Positions 11,698 to 22,407 of a stretch of DNA of 64,000 bases are shown in pieces (position 1 is the first letter of the stretch; each line of letters opens with the position of its first letter). Under the pieces are notes generated by a model. That model saw nothing but the letters and a program-made list of their open reading frames with translations. It was not told the DNA's origin and searched no databases. Source of the stretch: Adiantum capillus-veneris. Taxonomy: Eukaryota; Streptophyta; Polypodiopsida; Polypodiales; Pteridaceae. The DNA is taken from the NCBI GenBank assembly GCA_014529385.2, contig CM043967.1, forward strand, positions 128,625,182-128,689,181, written 5' to 3'. The position numbers and the translations under genes were made by a program.

Positions 11698-12475
11698 TCG
11701 ATGTTTGTGAGAAAGTCGCTCGGTTTTATGTTCGCTCCCTGTTTGGTAAGACTCCCGACAAGGCCTATTGACCTTCATCCAAAAATTTGGTGCGGGCTTT
11801 GGAGATGAGGGCTTCATGGAGTCCTCCAAGCTACGCCATGTAGCTATGCTCTTCCAAAAATTGACTCTTCAATGGTGGTCTAGCCTTTGTGGCAACGGTG
11901 AAGCCCCAAAGGCATGGAAAACTCTACGATTTTCCATTATGAAGAAATTCCTTGCAAGCAATAAGCAATGCAAAGGAAAAAGTGTTCACCGAATGGTGGA
12001 GTTTGAGGCTCTCTCTCATGAGTCTATCCACAAATATGTGGAAAAGTTTTGGGATTTACATCTCAAGGCTACTATCTTTCAAAAGATAGACTTTGTCGAG
12101 CAAAAGCAATAATTATGTGTAGGATTACCTGAAGAGATGGCCGAGTATGTCAGCTCTCAATGACCTAGTTCTCTCAACAAAGTAATCTACCATACCATGG
12201 TTTCTTCATGCATCAATTTCCAAAAAGGGGCTAGAAGGAATGTCAAGCCCATGGAAAATAAAGACAAAAGTGATGCAAAGGGAAAAATTAATGCCCAAAA
12301 TTCTTCCCAAGGCCATTCCAACAATAGCAACAACAATCGGTCCAAGGAGAAAGCAGTTTACAAAGGTAAAAATAAACTCTCTCCCGAAGAGATTGAAACT
12401 TTTTGCAAGGATCACAAATGTTTTAAGTGTGGGGAGCAAGGAAATGGTTATTGTTCTTGACCCAAAAGAAAAGCT
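11696..12475 (+). pseudogene. gag: Broken gag of element A
   Basis: Gag is the structural particle protein. The capsid region shows the plant chromovirus pattern TFIQKFGAGFGDEGF, then FQKLTLQWWSSL and IMKKFLASN. The frame continues through a stop at 12110-12112 and another near 12163 into a basic Asn/Lys-rich linker and a zinc knuckle at about 12418-12462. The knuckle has the first two Cys (CFKC), Asn in place of His, and a TGA where the last Cys should be, so it is non-functional. Gag, protease and the start of RT are in the same frame, as expected for a fused gag-pol. Confidence 0.8.
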
Positions 12476-13033
12476 CGCAATGAGACTCCTAGAGCTTCCA
12501 CCATTGAAGCTCCAAAAGAGGATGCTCATTGCAAAGGATCATCTCTCTCCTATGCTTGGGGAAAGGTAAGGGAGCATGATGTCTACATCTTGTTTGACCC
12601 TGGCTCTACGCACAACTTCATATCAACAGAGTTGGCCACCAAGTTGGTCATTCAAGCTTTTGAGATGGGAGATATTATAACGGCTAACACAACTTTCAAG
12701 GGACAGCAAGCCTCCGTTACTCCCTTGATTGGGAAGTTGAGGCTTCATGTCCAAAGCTATGTCGACAAAGAAGATTTTTTCATCTCTCCTCTCCAACATG
12801 AGGATGCTATCCTAGGGGCGCCATGGTTTGATCACATGGCTGCCAACATGAAGTTCCTTGAGAGGAGAATCTACTTCACCTACAGGGGAAAGAACATGTA
12901 TATAGATGCTAATGAGTCTGGTCGTACTATACCACTTGTAAATCCTCTTGCCCTTGATAAATCAATGAAGAGCTCAGTTTCTACGTACATGATTTTTTTC
13001 AAGGAGTCCCTAAAAGGTCGTAATGTTTCATGA
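12476..13033 (+). pseudogene. Aspartic protease region of element A
   Basis: The retropepsin cleaves the Gag-Pol polyprotein. The active-site segment reads LFDPGSTHNFIS with the catalytic Asp codon at 12596-12598; the usual D-S/T-G is D-P-G here. The second conserved block ILGAPWFDHM follows about 85 residues later, as in Ty3/gypsy proteases. The domain itself has no stop, and a TGA at 13031-13033 interrupts the link to RT. There is no start codon of its own because it is a polyprotein segment in frame with gag. Confidence 0.75.
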
Positions 13034-14420
13034 AAGGTGAGTGGTAGGAATCAAGAAGAGTTAGGCTTGTCTAACTTTCTAAAAGGATTCCAAGATGTGT
13101 TCATCGATGATATCCCTATGGACTTACCTCCAAAACAAGGGGATGATGACCATCGAATTGAGCTCCTATCAGGAAGCTCACTACCTAAGAAACCTCCTTA
13201 TCGAGTTTCCCAAGCTCAACAAGAGGATATCATGAGGCAAGTACAAGAATTGGTAGACAAAGGGATGGTGAGTCCTAGCTCCTCTCCCTTTTGTTCTCCA
13301 GTCCTTTTAATGCAAAAGAAAGATGGAACATACCGCATGGGTGTGGACTATTAGACACTAAACCATATCACTATCAAAAACACATTTCTCGTATCCCGGA
13401 TAGAAAATCTATTTGATAAACTACAAGGATCTACCTACTTCAATAAGATTTACCTTAAAAGTGGCTATCATCAAATAAGGATAGTGCAGGAAGATATCCT
13501 AAAGACCGCGTTTCATACAACGTTTGGTTTTTATGAATATCTAGTCATTCCTTTTGGCTTGACCAATGCACCTGCCACATTCAATCCTTTGATGGAGAAA
13601 ATATTAGACCCACCGCAAGTTCACTGGAGTGTTCTTTGATGATATCATCATCTACTCCAAGTCCTTGGAGGAACACAAGCATCATATCCAAGTGATTTTT
13701 CAAGCATTGAGGGAGAACAATGTTTTTCTCAACCAAAAGAAAAGAAATTTTTCCTTCAAGAGATTCAATACTTAGGTCATATTATCTCTAGAGATGGTAT
13801 TCGTATGGATCCATCGAAGTCAGAGGTAATAAAAGCATGGCCTAATCCAAGGAATCTACATGAGCTAAGAAGATTTATTGGTATGTGTGCATACTATAGA
13901 TGCTTCATAGAAAAAATTTCTCAAATAGCAGGACAATTACATGACTTAACAAAGAAGAATGTTAAGTATTCATGGACTGGTAAGGAGCAAAAAGACGCTC
14001 AAAGAGAAGCTTACCTCCTGTCAATTAGTTCTCATGTTTTTGGATCTCTCAAAACCATTCGAGGTCCAATGTGATGCTTGTGGTGATTGCCTTCGAGTAG
14101 TCTTGCTTCAAGAAGGGCATGCCATAGCATATGAGAGTCGAAGACTCAATACGCATGAATAGTTCTTGGGAGTTTATGAGAAAGAGCTTTTAGCTATTCT
14201 ACATGCCCTAGACGCATGGAAGCACTATCTATTGGGGACTCCATTCACTTTACGATCAAACTATGAAAGTCTCAAGTACTTCATGATGCAAACAAAGATT
14301 TCCGACAAACAAATGAGGTGGGCAGATTTTCTTTCGCAATTTAATTTCCACATTGCTCACATTGCTGGTAAGCACAATCAAGTGGCTGATGCACTTTCAC
14401 GACGACCAAAAGTTAATGAT
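13034..14420 (+). pseudogene. pol: Reverse transcriptase and RNase H of element A, broken
   Basis: RT copies the element RNA into DNA and RNase H removes the template. The start is in the gag-protease frame (PPYRVSQAQQEDIM, SPFCSPVLLMQKKDGTYRM). A TAG replaces the residue after GVDY at 13352-13354. SGYHQIR and PFGLTNAPATFN follow, and the catalytic FFDDIIIYS can be read at about 13629-13655 after a frameshift. The connection domain (FIGMCAYYR) lies at 13805-14074. RNase H appears as FEVQCDACGDCL, then YEKELLAILHALDAWKHYLL, and ends with NQVADALSRRP at about 14378-14410. Several frameshifts make it inactive. It is closely similar to element C. Confidence 0.88.
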
Positions 14421-15447
14421 GTGTCTATAGCAACTCACAATGATCTATCTTCTTTGATAGATGAGTATGCTACTGACCCTGACTTTAAAGAAATAATGTC
14501 AGCCCTTGCTTTAAGGAAGAAAGAGAAACCATTCACCTTGCAGGATGGTTATCTTCTCCATGGAAATAGGCTATGTGCTACCCACTCCCTTCGTGAGAAA
14601 TTCATGTATGAATCCCATGCTCATCCATATGTGGGGCATGGAGGCATTCAACCTACTCTGCCAGGAGTACATACGTACTTTTACTTTTATTGGCCTACCA
14701 TGAAGGTGGACATACAAGAGTATGTTTCCAATTGTGTGGTATGCCAAAAGACCAAGTATGATAGAGGGAAGCAACCTAGATTACTCCAGCCATTTCCAAT
14801 ACCTAATTCACTATGGGAGTATATCCATGGATTTTATCTTTGGATTACCCAAGTCTATCCATGGGAATATGGGAATATGGACAATAGTCAACAGGTTTAG
14901 CAAGCAAGCACACTTTATCCCTGTCAAGAAGACTATTAAGGCACACCAACTGGAAACTCTTTTCATATCCCAGATTTTTAAACACCATGGATTACCAACA
15001 TCCATCGTGTCAGATAGACATCCTAGAATGACCAGTAATTTATGGAAAGGTCTCTTCAAAAATTTAGGTACAAGATTGAATTTCTCTTCGGCATATACCC
15101 ACAAATAGATGGCCAAAGTGAGATAGTCAATCTTATGATTCTTGATCTACTAAGACCTATGTTATAGAAGTAGATCAATGCTCACAATGGGAAGAGTACT
15201 TACCTCTCGTAGAGTATGCGTATAGTATCACTATTCATACTTCTACGGGAAAAGCACATTTTGAAATCATAGAGGGAAGACCTAAAAGTCCCTTGCTACT
15301 TAAAGTACATGGAAAGATTGCTACCGATGAGTATAGTCGTGACCTGCCAAGCATCTTCTTAAAATATTAAGGAGGCTATATCCATCTCTCAACTAAGGCA
15401 AAAAGCTTCTGCTGACAAGCACAAAAGGGCCTTAACCTTTAAAAGAG
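14421..15447 (+). pseudogene. Integrase of element A, broken and 3'-truncated
   Basis: Integrase inserts the cDNA into the genome. The N-terminal zinc-binding His/Cys region is present (HAHPYVGHGGIQ, then CVVCQKTK). The catalytic core is recognisable in a second frame: DFIFGLPKSIHGN with the first Asp, and IVSDRHPRMTS with the second. The third-residue region (TDGQSEI in element C) is frameshifted. After about 15110 the frame is broken repeatedly, and the sequence stops at about 15447, where a deletion joins it to the middle of the 3' LTR. The C-terminal part and chromodomain, kept in element C, are missing. Confidence 0.85.
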
Positions 15448-15461
15448 GGGGGGTATACTCT

Positions 15462-15504
<43 letters not shown>

Positions 15505-16175
15505 TCTCTTATTGTGTGGAGTGAAAAATGCAAGAGCTCCATCTCCTTCTCCAAGTTTGTTGAGAAGTGGAGAGCCTACACCAACACTCTTGGCTATGAA
15601 ATGCAAATCCAACCAGAGCCATGCTTCAATGCTTAAGATTTGCATCTTCTTCATATTCATTACTATGCTATTATGCTATGTTAAGCAAGAAGAGTGATGA
15701 TAAGTGAGGAACTATTTCTTTATCCTATGGGATGTTTCTTCTTCCTCTTCCCTACCCTCATTCCCTGCTAGCTCTCTCCACCTTCGAAGGTGTTTGAGGC
15801 CTTGGTACTGAGGCTTGGGATAGTTAATGTTTTTTGCAAAGTTTATATTAAGCTCGTGATGCATGAAGCTTTCCATCTTCATGAACACAAATATTGTATT
15901 GTAACAAAGTCTCCCTTGATGGGAGAATCTATAATACAAACGCCTTTTGGAGAGGGGACTGGCTCCATGTAAATCCGGTCCTCATCTATTGTCATGTTCT
16001 CTAATACTCTCTCTCTTGCAAAAGTATTTTCATGCCAAGTTAATTAGGTACTATATTTACGTTTCTACAGTCAATTAAGTTCACCCTCCAAGTTCTCAAA
16101 GTAATCTCACAAAAATGCTCGCTCTAATTCTCTTAATTCCGCTATTCTCAAAGTTCATAGGCCATTTCTATTACA
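15448..16175 (+). repeat. 3' LTR of element A, left half deleted
   Basis: From TATACTCTCCCACAC to the end TTACA this matches 7690-8398 of the 5' LTR closely. The first 800 or so bases of the LTR are absent. A (CA)n array of about 39 bp sits at 15464-15502, where the 5' LTR has only a short CA run. Confidence 0.85.
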
Positions 16176-17098
16176 TCACAAATTTATCAATATACCTCAT
16201 TATTATGCATGATAAGAGGTAAAACCTGATAGAACTAACTAAAAAAGAAACATTTGCGCAAAAAACACAATTTATACAGTATACATTCTAATCATGTTAC
16301 ACCTTGTGATCTTGTAATTGGCTTGAGAATTGGCTGCCACTGCCCCCTTCTCATTCAGATTTGTCCCAGTCAACATAGGTTTGTGCAATGTGCATGGGCA
16401 CGGACACCGTGTCTATGAAAGGCCGTGTAATGTGGCCTTACTATGCCAATGGAAGAGATGCATGGGGTAATAATATGTTGTGTAATATGTGGTTACTAGA
16501 GTGACTTTTCAACGGATTTTATTGACGAGGATCCATCTATACTCCATGGTCTAAACAAAAGGAGTTGAAGATGGCACGCACATTTATTTGATTGCTGATT
16601 TGTTGAGTACACCAACTTGATTTTTGTTGATTTGATGTGTTTGGGTATCCACTTGTAATTTATTCGTGGAGGCTATTGATTTGGTTTCTTTGGTCTTCAT
16701 TTCTAGGTTATCTTTGTATGTTGAGGTTGGTTGGACTCTTTGTGATTTGGCATCCATTGATAGTTGGGTTGGCTTGTTGGAGGTTGTTGTTGTTGTTTGG
16801 GTTTTCATTTCCAAGGATAACTATGTTGATGTTATGGAGATTTTGTTGTTGGGTAATGCTACCTAGTCTGGAATCCCATCGTTGGTGTGGTTGTTGGCAT
16901 GGTATCCATATCTGTTTAGGCTTATTTTCCATGATGGATTTTTTTCACCCATACCTATTTTATGGCTTGTCTGCTAAAATTTTGTGTAGGCTCAGTTTAG
17001 GCTTCATTACTAATTATCATCCGTAACTATGGGATATACTTTCTAGATGTGATTGCTTTGTGCAAAAGGAGTGACATAAGAGGTTTTCTTAAGTTTGA
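16176..17098. other. Unassigned DNA between element A and the H-family ORF
   Basis: The segment is GT-rich. It yields a very hydrophobic forward frame at 16637-17026 and an Asn/Gln-rich reverse frame at 16708-16932; neither has a recognisable domain. The end (17108-17119) reads TTTTCTTGCAGG, the shape of a 3' splice site. Confidence 0.3.
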
Positions 17099-18130
17099 AC
17101 CTTGAAGTATTTTCTTGCAGGAGAAGGAACTGGTCAACAACCAAGGCTTCTTCAAAGACCAAATGGACCAAGACCACCTCCACAAGGGGTAGAAAGAGTT
17201 CCACCTTTTCCAGATCCAAGTGTGCATGTGGTAGAGGTAACAAATTCAAATGAGGTTGACATGGAAGAAAATGGCATTAAGTGTGGCCAAGGAAAATTTA
17301 AAGAGAAAGAAGGTGTCACATCACAGAGTGACCATGGACGAGGCAAGAAGGCAAAGGAGACCAAGGAAGCTAAGCTTATTCAACGTCGTATCAATCTCCA
17401 AGACTTCCCTCTTGGACATGCTATGGCTCCATACAACCTGTTGGAAGACATGCGAGGTAAGGGTCCTGATATTTCATCGCCTCAATTCCTTGCATTATGT
17501 CCACGAGTTATAAGGGATTTAACAAAGGCAGTTAGCACTAGGTTAAAGTTAAAGGAGAGTGTGCCTGTTGTAAAAATTGCACATGTTGAAATGAATGAGG
17601 ATATTACACATATGCTATATTGTTACATCAAAGGAAGATTGGTTAGGAAAGGTCTAGTGGATGGGGGTGCACAAATTTGCATCATGACAGAGGGACTCAT
17701 GCAAAGACTAGGCATGCACATCCATGAGACACCTGAAATCAAAGTGAAGATGGCAAACAATAGCAAATCTAGGTGTGTAGGCATTTGTAAAAATGTTTTT
17801 GTAGAGGCCTTTGGCATTAAGAAGGCAGTGGATTTCTATGTCATGTCTACCAAAGGAAATGGTTACCCATTTATGCTAGGAAGACCATTGCTAATGAAAA
17901 TGCGAGCTTCGCAGGATTGGGACAGTGGAAAGCTAATTTGCAGGAATGACAATCATAAGAAGGTTGTCTTTGACATGAAGGAGCAACGCCAAGAGGAGCT
18001 CCATGAAGAATCATCTCAAAGTGAGACGGAAGAAGATTGGACCGATAACACTTCAGAAGAAGAACGTGACATGAAATTGACGTGGGCATTGATGAACATC
18101 GATGTTGATGAAAAAAACATTTTGACCTAA
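17099..18130 (+). CDS. Open H-family gag-protease segment (DGGA retropepsin)
   Basis: The frame is uninterrupted for over 340 codons and ends at TAA 18128-18130. It has no ATG before 17261, so an ATG-started product would be 289 codons. From about 17117 it matches element H (59797 onward): a Pro-rich spacer (QRPNGPRPPPQGVE), FPLGHAMAPYNLLEDMRGKG, then a retropepsin-like region GLVDGGAQICIMTEGLMQRL with catalytic-type Asp in D-G-G-A, and PFMLGRPLLMKM as the second conserved block. An acidic tail follows. The corresponding part of H is broken by indels. No RT follows, so this is a fragment. Its unusually open state could mean a young insertion or retained function; I cannot tell which. Confidence 0.65.
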   Translation, partial: TLKYFLAGEGTGQQPRLLQRPNGPRPPPQGVERVPPFPDPSVHVVEVTNSNEVDMEENGIKCGQGKFKEKEGVTSQSDHGRGKKAKETKEAKLIQRRINLQDFPLGHAMAPYNLLEDMRGKGPDISSPQFLALCPRVIRDLTKAVSTRLKLKESVPVVKIAHVEMNEDITHMLYCYIKGRLVRKGLVDGGAQICIMTEGLMQRLGMHIHETPEIKVKMANNSKSRCVGICKNVFVEAFGIKKAVDFYVMSTKGNGYPFMLGRPLLMKMRASQDWDSGKLICRNDNHKKVVFDMKEQRQEELHEESSQSETEEDWTDNTSEEERDMKLTWALMNIDVDEKNILT

Positions 18131-18265
18131 AGTGACCATCTTGCCCTGGTTTGCAGATTTTCTCTCTATCTAATTGGTCATTAAGGGTACATCTGGAATC
18201 TTCATGTATGTAAAGTACTTCATGGAGTTGGCTCTCGCTCCAATGTCTACAAGTGCTCACTATGT

Positions 18266-18436
18266 CTGAAATGAGTTGGATGTATTTAGAGGGCTATTCC
18301 AAGTTGGTACTTAGAGCTAAAGATGTTAGATTCAAAGATTTGATGATTACTGAAATGAGCTGATGTGCCTAGAGGGCTATTCCAGGTTGGTACTTAGAAC
18401 TAAAGATGTCAAATTCAGAGATTTGATGATTACTGG
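18266..18436. repeat. 84-bp tandem duplication
   Basis: A unit starting CTGAAATGAG begins at 18266 and again at 18350. The copies share AGAGGGCTATTCCA, GGTACTTAGA and ATTTGATGATTACTG in order, with about ten differences. Confidence 0.85.
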
Positions 18437-18439
18437 AAA

Positions 18440-18829
18440 ACACGACTGAAACTAAAATTAAAAACACAAGAAGAAAAAGGTGAAATAGTGGAACTGAAAT
18501 ACAAGACACTGTTAAGGAAACCAAAACTAGGATTGTATTTCAAATATGCAGAGTACACTGAAGCATTTGATATTCTAGAAGTTGGCTTTGTGATAAAAGA
18601 AGAGAGAGAGCGCATCAAAATGATTACAAGAGCACAAGTAGCTTTGAACATAGACTAGTGTAGATTCTAAAGAGTCAAAAGCTATACAAAATGAGTAATG
18701 GATCCTATTTATAGGCTGTTTGACTTTTTGACTGTGCACTATCAATGTCTTTGGTAACTCATTGGTTATTGCTTCTAGGAACTTACTTAACCTACCAGTC
18801 CCACTTGGGGTTGGTTCCCGCCTTCTACA
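18440..18829 (-). repeat. 3' LTR of element F (left edge unresolved)
   Basis: On the minus strand the sequence begins TGTAGAAGGCGGG directly after a polypurine tract and contains the TATA box CCTATAAATAGG at 18704-18715. No second copy of this LTR is in the window, so its end could not be fixed. Confidence 0.55.
18704..18715 (-). promoter_or_regulatory. TATA box in the F LTR
   Basis: CCTATAAATAGG on the minus strand, identical to the 12-base TATA motif of the H LTR at 56453-56464. Confidence 0.55.
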
Positions 18830-18847
18830 TTCCTCCTCTCCTTTCTT
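18830..18847 (-). promoter_or_regulatory. Polypurine tract of element F
   Basis: The minus strand reads AAGAAAGGAGAGGAGGA, which ends at the TG of the putative 3' LTR. It primes plus-strand DNA synthesis in LTR elements. It also shows that the reading frames to its right belong to the same element and lie 3' of pol. Confidence 0.65.
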
Positions 18848-18871
18848 AAATTTTTCTATATACCAAAATTT

Positions 18872-20310
18872 CTAGTAGACAATTTTGAGAGTGTTTTCCA
18901 ATAGTCTAGTGATGGTGTCAATAAGGTTTCTCATTGGTTGTTTCTTCTTTTGTATTTGGACAGCCATATCTCTTATGTCCGCATAGGACTCCAAAAGTGC
19001 CGGTTGTAGAAAGACAATCATTGTCTTATACCATGCATCTCCAACTTCTTCAATCACCTCCTTGTCATCACCCTCCACTTGAACAATAGAGGATTCCTCA
19101 CTCACCAGTGAACCTTCTTCTTGTGAGGTGCCTTCTTCCTCTTAGATGGCCCTTGGGATGCTTCAAAAGTAGTGGGTCCAACATTTACCTTTTGAATCAG
19201 TTTGAATAGTGCCTCTTGCTCCAACGGATCCTTTCTAACTGTTGTCATTTCAACTTCATAGGGTGTTAGTGCATCACAATTCTTTGTGTTGGCATCATAT
19301 AAGGGTACGTCTGCTTGTCAGACAAGTTCTGGCCACCTTGTGACAATAAGAGGCCGTATCCATCCATCCCCAAGGTAGTGGCAGGTTACTCTTGATGCAG
19401 GTCTCAAACAAAATCTCAGCCATTTCTCCAAAATTGTGGTTCAAAACTCGCCTTACTAGCCAATTCCATCTGTAGAATTTTATAGGCATCAATTGTCACT
19501 TATAACAACTTATTTGTAATACGAATGAGCCGATTGATCTGAATTTTCCACTGGCCCATTAATAACTAAAATCTAGATAGCTCCTCCCTTAGCTCACTGG
19601 CCATGGTCTTGTGATGTGCATCTTGTACTACTCTACTCCATGCTAGCCATTCTACCCTTGCCTCTTCATACCATGTTTGAAGCCCATCTGCTATCTCCAA
19701 ATATTTGTTTTGATTTGTTGGCTCCATGTGAGTTGGAAAGAGAGCTGGAAAGAATCGAGGGAGTTCATCTTCCTTAACTAGAATGGCATAAAGTAAAGAT
19801 GGAGCATCAAGGACAAAATCTAAGAAGTTTAGAACTATTTCATCTTCCGGTTGCATCATTTCCCTTGTAAGTCAAACCAGGTGAAAGAGACGCTTGAGCC
19901 GTGTTTCCTGTTCTTTGAGCGACATCTTGGTCTAAAGTCCTCTGTTGTTGCTGTCCTCATCGCATTCTATTAAGTCCTTGACTTTGAGATCCAATACTCC
20001 TCTAGAACTTTGCATTTAACTGAGTGCGTCCTTCAATTTGCATCTGATCTCCATACACAGGTATGTGGGCTTGTTGCCTAGGAGTGTTTCCACTTGAAGT
20101 CCTAGTGACCTAAGATCTTCCGTGGTTAATTATATAAATTAAATTTGGGATGTATTCCTATATCATTGCCAGTGGAGTCCCACTCTAGAATCCTTTCCAA
20201 CACTTGAACACATGGAGGGTGAGCTAGTAGTTTAACAAATTGTCTAGTCATGAAACTCAGTGAATTTGGGTCTGCCACCATGCGTTAGAGCATCTCAAAT
20301 CACTCTAGAT
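18872..20310 (-). pseudogene. C-terminal part of the extra 3' ORF of element F, unidentified
   Basis: Minus-strand frames at 19859-19566, 19492-19295 and 19105-18872 are coding-like and ordered, separated by frameshifts and stops. Features seen are an acidic, aromatic segment (FPALFPTHMEPTNQNKYLEI), a tryptophan-rich one (RVEWLAWSRVVQDAHH), and a C-terminal amphipathic stretch (DMAVQIQKKKQPMRNLID). The last stop lies about 25 bases before the polypurine tract, so this is the final ORF of F. I see no signal peptide, membrane segment, zinc knuckle or protease motif. The function is unknown, and an envelope role is not supported by what is visible. Confidence 0.5.
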
Positions 20311-20988
20311 TGTTAGGAAATATGATGTAGCTAAGTAGATAATTGAGTATATTACTTAATGCAGAGAGATAACTTTCACACACAAGAGATTATAGAGTAG
20401 AGAGAGAGAGAGAGAGAGATTACACACGGTATACGTGGTTCACCCAATGTGGGCTACATCCACAGGAAAGCAGCCACTTAATGGCTTTAGTACTTCAAAC
20501 AAGAAGTAGGTTATGAAGGGATTATAACCTTAATAGAGCTCCCACTTGCTTCACTCTCACCACCTCACACCCACCTTGTTGCATCAATTTCACACTATGA
20601 GACATGTGTAGAAATGGCCTCCTTTTATAGGCCAAAAGGGCCGCCCTCTCTTACAAGAGGCAGCCATGTGTAGCCGCCCTTGTGTAGATAAGTCCAAATC
20701 AGACCCTCCAATCCGCCCGTGTGTGGCTGCCCTTGAGAAGAAAAGTCCGCTTATGAGTTTCGCCACCGGCCATTGACTTCCGACCATTGGCCAACCGACC
20801 GGTCGTTTTTTGACTACTTTCCGGCCGCCATCTGGCCATAGCATTCCGACAAAGCCTGGTCGTGAAAATTTTGGTTTTCACTGAGTGATTTTATTTTTTG
20901 GTGAGTTATTTTTCTTCACGCACAATGGCTTCTCCTCATATTTTACCACGAAAGTTTAAGAGGGGTAAATCAGGCTCCATACTTAACA
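20311..20988 (+). mobile_element. Solo LTR with perfect 5-bp target duplication
   Basis: The 678-bp segment begins TGTTAGG and ends CTTAACA, and is flanked on both sides by TAGAT (20306-20310 and 20989-20993). It contains a GA array (20398-20419) followed by TACGTGGTTCACCCAATG. No internal region is present, so it arose by recombination between the two LTRs of an inserted element. It is a different family from the other LTRs here. Orientation is not certain. Confidence 0.88.
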
Positions 20989-21471
20989 TAGATCTCAATA
21001 CTCTACATCATCATCCAAAAATTGGTCAATTTCAAAATCAAAATCAATAATGAGTAGCAAAACTTTCCCTTTATTCAAAGTTGAATCCACTTGGTCTTGT
21101 TGTCCCTCAGTTTGTTGTAGTGAATTTGGATGGTCTCTTACTGGTGGTTCATGTTGTTTTGCAGGGTTTCTTGTCGTTTGATTTGGAGGTAAATTCCCCG
21201 TTGATGTGCCCCCAGTGGATGCTCCAGTGTTAGGCCCACTCTGGTGTTGTTGATCTTGATCCTATTTTGTGTCCTCCTCTTCCTCATAATAGATTCATTG
21301 GCGAGTGTGGTAGTGTATTGTCTTGCTTTTTCTCTGAGTTCTGCCTGGACTGTCTCAATGAAATTTTCAAGATCAGATACATTAAGAGTTAAATCCCCAT
21401 TCTTATCCACAATCTGCACTAAATTGTGGTAGATGTATTTTTGGGATATGGCATCCTTTATTACTTGACGT
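20989..21471 (-). pseudogene. Middle part of the extra 3' ORF of element F
   Basis: The minus strand continues the ORF between the solo LTR and element E. A coiled-coil-like segment (LNVSDLENFIETVQAELREK) is followed, after one frameshift, by a Gln/Thr/Pro-rich linker (GASTGGTSTGNLPPNQTT) and an acidic block (DFDFEIDQFLDDDVEY). Gln/Thr-rich linkers of this kind are common in Gag-like structural proteins. No family assignment was possible. Confidence 0.45.
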
Positions 21472-22343
21472 TGTTGGGTGCATTTCTGACACCCCGTTTT
21501 TTGTAAATTTGTACATATGGACATGATGCCCGATGTCAAAATGGTGTGTGGGCTTTATTTTTGTGGGTTTTTTAGCTTGCTTTAGCAAGCACATGTACAT
21601 GCACTGCAAGTCGCTAGTCTAGTGACAGCTGTCGGGCTACTATAAGTGCCCGTGAGTGAGTTTTTTGAAGTGATCCTTGTATATAACTAAAACTCATGTA
21701 CAAACTAAAAAAATTTCAGCCAAAGATCAGAAATTTGTAGGTTTTAGCTCTTTCTGTCTCCTTGGTGCTCTTGGATGCAGTTTTTTGCCCCGACTAGCCT
21801 TCTCTACATGTAGTCGTGCTGGGACAGATCTCTGTTCGCGTCAATTTTGCTCATGGGGGCGTATGGAATCAATTTTAGTCATCTTCAGATTTCTAGCCAG
21901 CTATTTTTCAAGATTTCTCTCATGATTTAAAGTGCCCCAATTGGAGTTGTGCTCATCAGGTTACGACTAGTTCTCTGCAGGGTTATGGCTATGGCAGCCT
22001 AGTGGCAAATTGTGTGTAGACAGATTCGGAGGGCATGTATCTATGAATTGTGGAAATGATGTTGAAGTTGTGGGTTTGTGATGTTTGATTGTAAAAGGAG
22101 AGTCTCTTGTCTTCATATGCATTGGTCAGCGTGTGCTGTAAATCCGTGCTTTGACAGGGTTTTGCTCCTATGTGACATAGTCTCTTGGGTGGGCGACGGC
22201 TAGTAAATTCCCAAGGGTCTACTCCTATTGGACTTGTGGTGTTTCAAAAGGATTTTGAAAATATTTTGGTGTCTTTTAGTTATCTTTCAACGCTCTTGGG
22301 TGACATCGCTATAGAGGTGTTCCGGTTTGCTTGTTTCCCAACA
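21472..22343 (+). repeat. 5' LTR of element E
   Basis: It begins TGTTGGGTGC and ends TTTCCCAACA. It aligns along its whole length with 27728-28598, by eye in the mid-90s percent identity. A TATA-like TATATAAC lies at 21680-21687. Confidence 0.93.
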
Positions 22344-22349
22344 GTGTTT

Positions 22350-22369
22350 TGGTGCCTGCCACCGAGGAA
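22350..22369 (+). promoter_or_regulatory. Primer binding site of element E
   Basis: TGGTGCCTGCCACCGAGGAA starts six bases after the LTR. TGG pairs with a tRNA CCA end. It resembles, but is not the same as, the site shared by H and I. The tRNA was not identified. Confidence 0.7.
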
Positions 22370-22407
22370 TCGCTTCAAGTTACCTTCATTTTACAGTTTT
22401 TGAAGAC

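Larger units (their letters stand above)
6880..16175 (+). mobile_element. Element A: defective Ty3/gypsy chromovirus
   Basis: The order is 5' LTR (6880-8398), initiator-tRNA primer site (8400-8411), gag start (8809), a 2.8-kb interruption, the rest of gag, protease, RT, RNase H and integrase (to about 15447), then a 3' LTR missing its left half (to 16175). Flanks are TCAAA on the left and TCACA on the right, a four-of-five match that fits a decayed 5-bp target duplication. Pol is closely related to element C (40838-43292), which keeps a chromodomain; A lost that region in a deletion joining integrase to mid-LTR. Stops and frameshifts occur throughout. Confidence 0.85.

Noticed and set aside
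16637-17026. Hydrophobic forward frame of 129 codons
   Set aside because: Its composition follows from a GT/TTG-rich tract; there is no membrane-protein family motif and no coding neighbour. The opposite Asn/Gln-rich frame is equally unconvincing.
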